DNA from: DATJXG01 sp035500455
Lineage (GTDB): Bacteria; Acidobacteriota; Terriglobia; Terriglobales; Acidobacteriaceae
Assembly: GCA_035500455.1 (NCBI GenBank)
Contig: DATJXG010000117.1
Coordinates: 1-37,417 of the forward strand
Direction: 5' to 3'
DNA: 37,417 nt
Shown here piece by piece: positions 31,434-37,417 of the stretch (within the stretch, counting starts at the first letter, position 1; each line of letters opens with the position of its first letter). The notes beneath the pieces are model-generated. The model searched no databases. It had not been told where the DNA came from and saw nothing but the letters and a program-made list of their open reading frames with translations. A program made the position numbers and the translations under genes.

Positions 31434-32633
31434 ATGCCAGAAAGCACCATTGACCGCAGCCTTAAGTGGTACTCGACCAAGGAGCCGCTGATCGTCCTGT
31501 TGCTCTCCGCCCTGGCTGTGGTCTTTTTCCTGGCCGTGGCCGGATTGTCCAGGATGTTTCACGCCCAGCAAACCGCGACCGGGGATGAGTTTTACAAACG
31601 GGGCATCGCCGAGTTGACGGCAGGCGACCCGAATCATGCCGTGCGAGACTTCCGCACCGCGCTGCTCTACTCCCGCGACAACTTCTCCTATCAACTCAGT
31701 CTGGCCCAGGCCCTGGTGGGGCAGCATCTTCCCGATGAGGCCTACACTTATCTCTTCAACCTCTGGCAGCGCGAACCCGAGAACGGCACCGTCAACCTCG
31801 AACTGGCGCGCATCTACGCCGCCAGAGGCAAAAACAGCGACGCTCTGCGCTTTTATCACAATGCGGTGTACGCCATCTGGGGTGGCGCTGCCGAGGACCA
31901 GCGGCGCGCCGTTCGCCTGGAACTCATCGACTTCCTCTTGCGCTCCAATTCCACGGCGCAGGCCCAGGCGGAACTGATCGCCCTGGCTGCCAATCTGCCG
32001 GAAAATGCTCCTTTACTCACGCGGGTGGGTGATCTCTTCGTGGAGGCACAGGATTATGAGCATGCGTTTGAAGAGTACCGCCAGGCATTGAGGCTGGATC
32101 GTCACAACGCCGCCGCCGAGGCGGGAGCCGGCCGGGCGGCATTCGAGTTGGGCCGGTATCCGCAGGCTCAGCGCTATCTGCAGGCGGCCGTTTCCGAAAA
32201 TTCCGCTGACGGCAATAGCCGGAGCCTGCTCCAGACAACCGATCTGGTGCTGGAAATGGATCCTTTCCGCCGGCAAATCTCCGTGTCCCGGAGAAATCAG
32301 GTTGTCCTCCAGGCCTTTGCAGCGGCCGGCGAAAGGTTGAAAGAGTGCGGCCTAAAGACTACGCCTGCCCCCGCGGTGATACCCACGATCCGCGCCAGCG
32401 GGCCTACTACGCCCGCCGTCGCGCCCGCACCGCCCAAGAATGATTTGGCCGCTCGCTGGGCCGCCATGAAACCGCAAGTGACCGCTCGCGGGCTGCGGCA
32501 TGATCCGGACCTCGCCGACTCTGCGATGGATCTGGTGTTTTCGATCGAGCAGCAAACCAGCACTGCCTGTGGGGCGCCGACAGGAAGAGATCTTGCCCTG
32601 TTGCTGATCTCGCGCTTGCGGGAGGGAAATTAA
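31434..32633 (+). CDS. Membrane-anchored TPR-repeat protein
   Basis: The 399-residue protein has an N-terminal membrane helix at about residues 17-38 (PLIVLLLSALAVVFFLAVAG). It is followed by repeated 34-residue helical pairs typical of tetratricopeptide repeats, for example FYKRGIAELTAGDPNHAVRD, LELARIYAARGKNSDALRFY and FEEYRQALRLDRHNAAAEAG. A Pro/Ala linker near residue 320 and a short C-terminal helical part end it. It is probably a scaffold for protein-protein contacts outside the membrane; the partner is unknown. The ATG at 31434 is chosen for its AGAGGA three bases upstream. The stop is one base before the ClC gene start, so the two are likely co-expressed. Confidence 0.8.
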   Translation: MPESTIDRSLKWYSTKEPLIVLLLSALAVVFFLAVAGLSRMFHAQQTATGDEFYKRGIAELTAGDPNHAVRDFRTALLYSRDNFSYQLSLAQALVGQHLPDEAYTYLFNLWQREPENGTVNLELARIYAARGKNSDALRFYHNAVYAIWGGAAEDQRRAVRLELIDFLLRSNSTAQAQAELIALAANLPENAPLLTRVGDLFVEAQDYEHAFEEYRQALRLDRHNAAAEAGAGRAAFELGRYPQAQRYLQAAVSENSADGNSRSLLQTTDLVLEMDPFRRQISVSRRNQVVLQAFAAAGERLKECGLKTTPAPAVIPTIRASGPTTPAVAPAPPKNDLAARWAAMKPQVTARGLRHDPDLADSAMDLVFSIEQQTSTACGAPTGRDLALLLISRLREGN

Positions 32634-32634
32634 G

Positions 32635-34422
32635 GTGAACGACCCGCACGCCGTAACTACCCCTGTAGCGCCGCCGGCGCTCGAGCCCGCAGCCAACGGG
32701 CGCTCGCCATTCTCGCGCTTCACTTCTTTCGCCATTTTCCAAAACGTGTTCCGCGAAGAACGTTTTTTTCTGTTGATCGCCGTTTTCATTGGAATCTTCT
32801 CCGGCCTCTCCGTGGTTTGCTTCCGCTTCGCCATCGAATGGTGCCGCATGTTTTTTCTGGGTTCGGAGATCTCGGCCTCGCCGCTTCGACTTCTCCTGTC
32901 CCCCACCCTGGCCGGGCTGGCCATTGCGGTGCTGGTGATTCACGTCTTCCCGCGCAGCCGAGGCAGCGGCGTCAACCAGACCAAGGCGGCCTTGTACATC
33001 TACAACGGCTACATCTCGTTCCGCACCGCGGCAGGAAAATTCATAACCTCCGCCCTGGCGATCGGATCGGGACACTCCCTGGGGCCCGAAGACCCCTCGC
33101 TGCAAATCGGCGCCGGACTGGCTTCCGTGCTGGGGCGCCGCCTGCATCTCTCGCGCGACCGTATGCGGCTGATCGCTCCGGTCGGCGCCGCGGCCGGACT
33201 GGCGGCGGCATTCAACGCCCCCATCTCCGCCGTGCTCTTCGTGATCGAAGAGGTAATCGGCCGCTGGAGCGCGGGAGTGCTGGGTTCAGTGGTGTTGTCG
33301 GCGGTTTCCAGCGTAGTCGTGATGCGGTGGTTCCTGGGTTCGGAACCTCTGTTTCGCGTTCCTCCCGTCGGCCTGATCCGGCCCATCGAACTCGTCGCCT
33401 ACGTCATTCTGGGCATCGTGGGCGGACTTGCTTCCAGCCTTTTCTCCCGCGCCATCGGCACCCTCCGTCCTCGCCTGAATGCTTTGCCCCGCTGGACGCA
33501 ATACTTCCAGCCCGCAGCAGCAGGACTGCTTATTGGCGTGATCGGCGTTCTCGGCGCCCCCCAGATCATGGGTGCGGGCTACGAGTTCATGGACCAGGCG
33601 ATCCACGGTCAATTCACCTGGCAGATGCTGGGAATTCTGGCCGGCCTGAAAATTCTCGCCACTACCCTTTCCTTCACCAGTGGAACTCCCGGCGGCATGT
33701 TCGCTCCCACCCTCTTCATTGGCGCCATGCTGGGTGCGGCGGTGGGCGGCGTGGAGCACATCATCTTCCCCCAGCTGGGCGTCACTCCTGCCACCTACGC
33801 TATGGTGGGCATGGGCGTGCTCTTCGCCGGATTTCTGCGTGCGCCCATGACCTCCGTCTTCATGGTGCTGGAAGTGAGCGGAAATTACTCCATCATTCTG
33901 CCCGTAATTGTGGCCAACACTTTTGCGTACGTTATTTCACGCGGCCTGCAGCCCACTCCGATCTTCGATATCCTCACCCGCCAGGATGGACTTGACCTGC
34001 CCTCTATGGAAGAGCAGCGGGAAGCCGACATCCTGCGCGTGGAGGATGCCATGCACGCCGACAGCATCCCGGTCTTCGACGACAACGACACCGTCAACCG
34101 TGCGTGGAAGGAAGCCCAGCCGTCGAACTTCGAACACTGGCTGGTGCGATTGAGCCCTACCGGATGGAGCGTCATCACTAAAAAAGATTTGAAGACTCTC
34201 GTGGATGAAGGCAAAGGAGAACTCAGCCTCAGCTCCGTATTGGCCGGGCGCGGAATTCCCTACCTGCATCCCGACCAGCCCCTGGAGACCGCCCTGCGCT
34301 ATGTCGATCAGTGGCCGATCGTGCCGGTCGTGAGCCGGGCGAACTTTCGCAAGCTGGAAGGAATGATCTCGCAGCAGTTTGTGCTCGACCGCTATCGGGC
34401 CTTCGATGGCGAGGAGGCATAG
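32635..34422 (+). CDS. ClC-family chloride transporter
   Basis: This is a 595-residue ClC protein with about ten or more membrane helices up to residue 436 and a CBS-like cytoplasmic domain from about 465 to 590. Family motifs are present in order. RGSGVNQTK (109-117) takes the place of GSGIP. GPEDP (150-154) takes the place of GREGP and keeps the gating Glu as E152. VIEEV (203-207) has the Glu pair that marks proton-coupled exchangers. GGMFAP (353-358) is the GxFxP motif. This points to a chloride/proton antiporter rather than a channel, with a changed selectivity loop. The start is GTG at 32635 with GGAGGG about nine bases upstream. Confidence 0.92.
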   Translation: MNDPHAVTTPVAPPALEPAANGRSPFSRFTSFAIFQNVFREERFFLLIAVFIGIFSGLSVVCFRFAIEWCRMFFLGSEISASPLRLLLSPTLAGLAIAVLVIHVFPRSRGSGVNQTKAALYIYNGYISFRTAAGKFITSALAIGSGHSLGPEDPSLQIGAGLASVLGRRLHLSRDRMRLIAPVGAAAGLAAAFNAPISAVLFVIEEVIGRWSAGVLGSVVLSAVSSVVVMRWFLGSEPLFRVPPVGLIRPIELVAYVILGIVGGLASSLFSRAIGTLRPRLNALPRWTQYFQPAAAGLLIGVIGVLGAPQIMGAGYEFMDQAIHGQFTWQMLGILAGLKILATTLSFTSGTPGGMFAPTLFIGAMLGAAVGGVEHIIFPQLGVTPATYAMVGMGVLFAGFLRAPMTSVFMVLEVSGNYSIILPVIVANTFAYVISRGLQPTPIFDILTRQDGLDLPSMEEQREADILRVEDAMHADSIPVFDDNDTVNRAWKEAQPSNFEHWLVRLSPTGWSVITKKDLKTLVDEGKGELSLSSVLAGRGIPYLHPDQPLETALRYVDQWPIVPVVSRANFRKLEGMISQQFVLDRYRAFDGEEA

Positions 34423-34497
34423 CTGCTCCGGCAGGAAATAGGTCCTTAGTCGAGGGAAAGTGGCCTTGCGCCTTTCCGCAGAGAAACGCTGTGACGG

Positions 34498-35367
34498 CTA
34501 CTTTCCGCCACCTCTCAGCCCCAGCAACTTCACCGCATTCTCTTTCATAATTAAAGGACGAACCTCATCGCGAATTCCAATCTTTTCGAAATCGTTCATC
34601 CAGCGGTCCGGCGTTATCAGAGGATAGTCCGAGCCGAACAAAACCTTGTGCTTGAGTAAAGTATTCGCATACTGAATCAGCGTCGGTGAGAAGTACTTCG
34701 GCGACCACCCCGAAAGGTCGATATACACATTCGGCTTGTGCAGGCATATCGAAATCTCTTCGTCCTGCCAGGGGAACGAAGGATGCGCCATGATGATCGG
34801 CATGGTTGGGAAATCGACGGCCACATCATCAATCGGAAGCGGATTCCCGTATTTCAGGCGAACACCTCCCCCACCCGGAAGTCCGGTGCCAATGCCACTG
34901 TGCCCGGTGTGAAAAATCACAGGCAAACGCGCCTCGGCGAACAATTCATACAAGGGATACGCGATTCGGTCGTTGGGGAAAAACTCCTGCACCGGAGGAT
35001 GCAGCTTCAACCCTCGCACCGCCCCCGCCACGACCAGCTTTCGAGCCTCCTCAACCCCCTCCGCACCGCGCTTCGGATCGATACTGACGAAGGGAATGGC
35101 AATATCGGAATTCTCGGCGGCGAATCGCACCACCTCATCGTTCGATACCTTCGGCTTTCCGGTAAGCCGTTCATCGACACTGAAAATAACAAACGCAATC
35201 TTCCGCGAACGGTAATACTCAGCCAGACCTCCCCGATCCCGCGGAGCCCCCGAGTCGCCGAAATATTGCTTGGCCGCGGCATCGATCGGATTCTGCAGTT
35301 CCGGTTCGAGGTGGACGTGAACATCGATGGCCACCAGCGCATCGACATCGATCGCGAGTTTGTTCAA
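34498..35367 (-). CDS. Amidohydrolase-2 family metal-dependent hydrolase/decarboxylase
   Basis: The 289-residue TIM-barrel protein belongs to the amidohydrolase-2 family, which includes decarboxylases and hydrolases of aromatic and lactone-type substrates. Probable metal ligands are H17 and H19 in DVHVHLE, H153 in IFHTGHSG and D247 in LFGSDYPLI, with H195 in IMAHPSFPW as a likely catalytic or ligand residue. The sequence does not tell the substrate. The start is ATG at 35367. It is convergent with the ClC gene; between them, GGAAAG/CTTTCC (34455-34477) forms a weak hairpin without a T-run. Confidence 0.85.
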   Translation of the reverse strand: MNKLAIDVDALVAIDVHVHLEPELQNPIDAAAKQYFGDSGAPRDRGGLAEYYRSRKIAFVIFSVDERLTGKPKVSNDEVVRFAAENSDIAIPFVSIDPKRGAEGVEEARKLVVAGAVRGLKLHPPVQEFFPNDRIAYPLYELFAEARLPVIFHTGHSGIGTGLPGGGGVRLKYGNPLPIDDVAVDFPTMPIIMAHPSFPWQDEEISICLHKPNVYIDLSGWSPKYFSPTLIQYANTLLKHKVLFGSDYPLITPDRWMNDFEKIGIRDEVRPLIMKENAVKLLGLRGGGK

Positions 35368-35462
35368 GCAATCCCTCCGAGTCCCACTTCTTCGCCTTCA
35401 CTAACAGTCACAACGCTGCCCCGTGCATCCCTGCCGGATGCAAAAACGCGCGTAACACGCGG

Positions 35463-35490
35463 TTTACCGGCAAAGTTTCCATGTTAATCT
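35463..35490 (+). promoter_or_regulatory. Candidate sigma-70 promoter for tRNA-Ser
   Basis: TTTACC (35463-35468) and TAATCT (35485-35490) are spaced by 16 bases. They would place transcription start about 40 bases before the tRNA. Based on consensus resemblance only. Confidence 0.45.
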
Positions 35491-35535
35491 ATGGGAGTCA
35501 ACCAACCGAGGAAATCCAGTTGAAGATCGAAGGCC

Positions 35536-35629
<94 letters not shown>

Positions 35630-35669
35630 CTCAGTCTGGGTTGCAGAGAAACTCGGCGGCATCCTCGCT

Positions 35670-35696
35670 AAAATTGCGAGAAATCGCCGCAATTTT
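35670..35696 (+). terminator. Hairpin after tRNA-Ser
   Basis: AAAATTGCG (35670-35678) and CGCAATTTT (35688-35696) form a perfect 9-bp stem with a 9-base loop, about 40 bases after the tRNA end, followed by T-rich sequence. The A/T-flanked stem could terminate in either direction. Confidence 0.55.
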
Positions 35697-35734
35697 GTGA
35701 TTTCCTTTCTGAAACCGGACCGGAGAAAGTGTCC

Positions 35735-35769
35735 CGCTGAACGCCTCAGGCAGGCTACGGAGCGTTTTT
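35735..35769 (+). terminator. Possible second hairpin with T5 run
   Basis: An outer CGCT/AGCG pair (35735-35738 and 35761-35764) and an inner GCCT/AGGC pair (35743-35746 and 35752-35755) are followed at once by TTTTT (35765-35769). The stems are short, so this is a weak call. Confidence 0.3.
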
Positions 35770-36009
35770 CTCTGGGAGGCCCATGTACAGTCCAGTTTCC
35801 ACGACTCCATCGGGCGAACGCAATGCGATCAGAAACCGATGATTCGGCGAAGGCGACTTGATTTTTCCCGCCTGCTCTCTAGACCCCGTACAAAATTAAG
35901 GATCGCGCCGATGCCCTGATGAAACCTGTAGGCACCGCTATCCTCGGTGTGCTGGGCTACCACACGTCTTAGGGTGAGACAACGAAGCATGCGGAGGAAG
36001 TCTGTCTTA
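35770..36009. other. Intergenic stretch downstream of tRNA-Ser
   Basis: No supported gene. A minus-strand frame (35829-36023) and the 5' part of a plus-strand frame starting at 35947 are open, but lack ribosome-binding sites and family resemblance. A GGAGG near 35992 serves the following damaged gene. Together with 35630-35769, which holds the two hairpins, the gene-free stretch is about 380 bases. Confidence 0.5.
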
Positions 36010-36740
36010 ATGAAAAACGACAAGCGTGGGAAGTCACTTCAAACCATGAGTCTTCAAGTTCTAGGGGCAATATCAGCTGCGGACGCAGAACGGTTTTTGA
36101 TGGATTGCGTCAATCTTTCCAATCCGATTGATTACCCGGATAATCGGAGGGACTTCACTCGCTGGCTAAGACGATGGCGGCGCCTCTTTACTTACAGTGC
36201 TGAAGACCTGGAGAGTGAGCGGTGGGCCAAACGTGAAATTGATGCCACAACCCTTGAACGCCTTGTCCCCTTGTTACGGGGGGGCTACAGAGGATCTGGG
36301 ATGCGCCGGATCTGCGTCACAGGGATTGGTACCTCTTTAAGCTGCGCGATGCGTATCACCACCTGCTAGTCAGGGCTGAAAATCCTCTAGCCAGCAGCCA
36401 AAGCGCTGCCGACATTCAGGAACTTGAGGAGGTGTCCCGCCTTCGAGGTGATGATCCAAGCCAAAGGTATTGGTTCGCTCAAAGGGCGATGGGCGCAGAA
36501 CTGTTTGAAGAGGTTCCCAAAGTCACACCCTTTGAAGCCGCGATGATCTACTTGCAGAAAGCGCTAGCCGGCAAGACCCGCCATTGCCCAAATGAGACTT
36601 GTCCGGCGCCCTATTTCATTACGACAAAGAAGGGCCAGAAATTCTGCTCGCCGGAGTGCGCGGACGCTGTGCGGAGAGAAGCCAAACGGCGATGGTGGAA
36701 TGAGAATCGAGGCAAGACGTCAAGAGCAACCAGTTCCTAG
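36010..36740 (+). pseudogene. Zinc-finger protein gene split by a frameshift at a G7 run
   Basis: Two frames make one protein. From ATG 36010 (GGAGGA upstream) the first frame runs to residue 92 (ERLVPLLRGG), then shifts at the run of seven G at 36278-36284 and stops at 36369. The other frame continues sensibly from 36285 (LQRIWDAPDLRHRDWYLFKL, then RDAYHHLLV) to 36740. With one more G the product would be 243 residues. The C-terminus has a four-Cys zinc finger (CPNETC ... KGQKFCSPEC) and ends AKRRWWNENR. It is related to CGNR-type zinc-finger proteins, though the CGNR motif itself is absent. It may be a real pseudogene, a slippage-controlled gene or a sequencing error. Confidence 0.75.
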
Positions 36741-37265
36741 GACTACCAGCGGCCACACATACGTTCAGGGCGGGCGACTGTGCAAGAGAGGTGGCTGCCG
36801 TCATCCGGCCCCGGTGTGAATAAAGGGAGTGCAGTCGAAGTAAGACACAGCGCTTTGCGGTCGAGGCGATGGCAGTGAAGGAATGAGGAAGGTGCAATCT
36901 CGACTCGGCACACTCCAGGCACACGAAAAAGAGCTGATTCCTCGACGAACGCGGACGAGTCGGTTGACCGACAGTCAGCCGATGGTTCTACTCCAGTCGC
37001 CCGTGTTGCCGCGATGAATTCTGCACATAGTTGGCAAACTATGCTTGTTCGTAAAAATGGTTTCGCGGCCGAAAAGAATGAGATGTTTTACTTCCTAGAA
37101 GCCCGTTTGTGGGGACCTATCTCGCATCAGCCCAAGTGGGTTGTAAGTGTAGTGGTCAGCGATTGCTTCGGTAAGCACGCGAAAGCGTCTGCCGCAAGGC
37201 GGCTTCGTTAAAAACGGTCCGGGGCGACCTCATCGGGATAACGTTGGGTCATAAGGAGCTAACCT
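36741..37265 (+). other. Gene-poor stretch near right edge
   Basis: No recognisable gene in 525 bases. One plus-strand frame at 37014-37211 (65 codons, starting MNSAHSWQTMLV) is open but has no ribosome-binding site before its ATG and no family resemblance; I give it little weight. Base composition is less GC-rich than in the flagellar and trehalose regions. Confidence 0.45.
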
Positions 37266-37417
37266 ATGACCCACCTTCGCAGACTGATGCTCGACACCTT
37301 GGCGGATATTAGCCTGCTTTTGTCATGTACGCCAAACGCTTGGATGCAGAGAATTGGATCCTTATCTGCAAGGATCGTTAAGAATGGTGAATGCAGCCCA
37401 TCGCCAAACTTACGATA
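37266..37417 (+). CDS. Start of an unidentified ORF at the right edge
   Basis: An ATG at 37266 is preceded by AAGGAG seven bases upstream and the frame stays open to the window edge (50 codons). The product begins MTHLRRLMLDTLADI. The first ten residues recall the N-terminus of some tyrosine recombinases of mobile elements (MTxLRxxMLxxL), but the residues after that do not continue the pattern. It could be a partial or degraded recombinase gene, or an unrelated ORF. Confidence 0.35.
   Translation, partial: MTHLRRLMLDTLADISLLLSCTPNAWMQRIGSLSARIVKNGECSPSPNLR

Noticed and set aside
37014..37211. 65-codon plus-strand frame
   Set aside because: No ribosome-binding site, no family resemblance and short length; mentioned only within the gene-poor stretch.

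Overview
The window reads as a chromosomal segment of a GC-rich, motile, Gram-negative-type bacterium, most likely an acidobacterium (Acidobacteriota). This is inferred from a single long flagellar operon headed by sigma-54 regulators, a glgX-treZ-treY trehalose set, a small two-helix membrane protein with a GPFSVVNGP-type motif, and intergenic spacers built from short tandem repeats. No rRNA or marker gene is present, so the assignment is inference.

Positions 1-21891, all on the minus strand and so read right to left, form a flagellar regulation and basal-body/export locus. It begins with an OmpR-type response regulator and a degenerate histidine-kinase-like protein. Next comes a FlrA-FlrB-FlrC-like cassette: a sigma-54 activator without a DNA-binding domain, a soluble PAS kinase, and a complete NtrC-type activator. 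Then follow flgB-flgC-fliE-fliF-fliG-fliH-fliI-fliJ-fliK-(small ORF)-flgD-flgE-fliL-fliN-fliO-fliP-fliQ-fliR-flhB, the last cut by the window edge. Many junctions overlap or nearly touch (flrB/flrC, flrC/flgB, flgB/flgC, fliF/fliG, fliG/fliH, fliI/fliJ, flgD/flgE), so the genes are probably co-transcribed. fliM is missing from its usual place between fliL and fliN. Several spacers (flhB/fliR, fliR/fliQ, fliQ/fliP, fliP/fliO, fliI/fliH, fliE/flgC) are long and filled with heptad or octad repeats, purine-rich runs or a long hairpin.

A divergent, structured intergenic region (21892-22160) separates this locus from plus-strand genes. These are a membrane diguanylate cyclase (GGEEF), then a glycogen-debranching and trehalose-synthesis group: GlgX trims branched glucan, TreY converts maltodextrin ends to trehalosyl ends, and TreZ releases trehalose. 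They are followed by a small membrane protein, a membrane-anchored TPR protein, a ClC-type chloride transporter, and a minus-strand amidohydrolase-2 family protein.

Positions 35536-35629 encode tRNA-Ser(GCU) with an encoded CCA. Downstream the base composition becomes visibly less GC-rich and the genes look damaged or unfamiliar. There is a zinc-finger protein gene split by a frameshift at a run of seven G, a largely empty stretch, and the start of an unidentified ORF at the right edge. This looks like the start of an accessory region beside a tRNA gene. No CRISPR array, complete insertion sequence or rRNA gene was seen.
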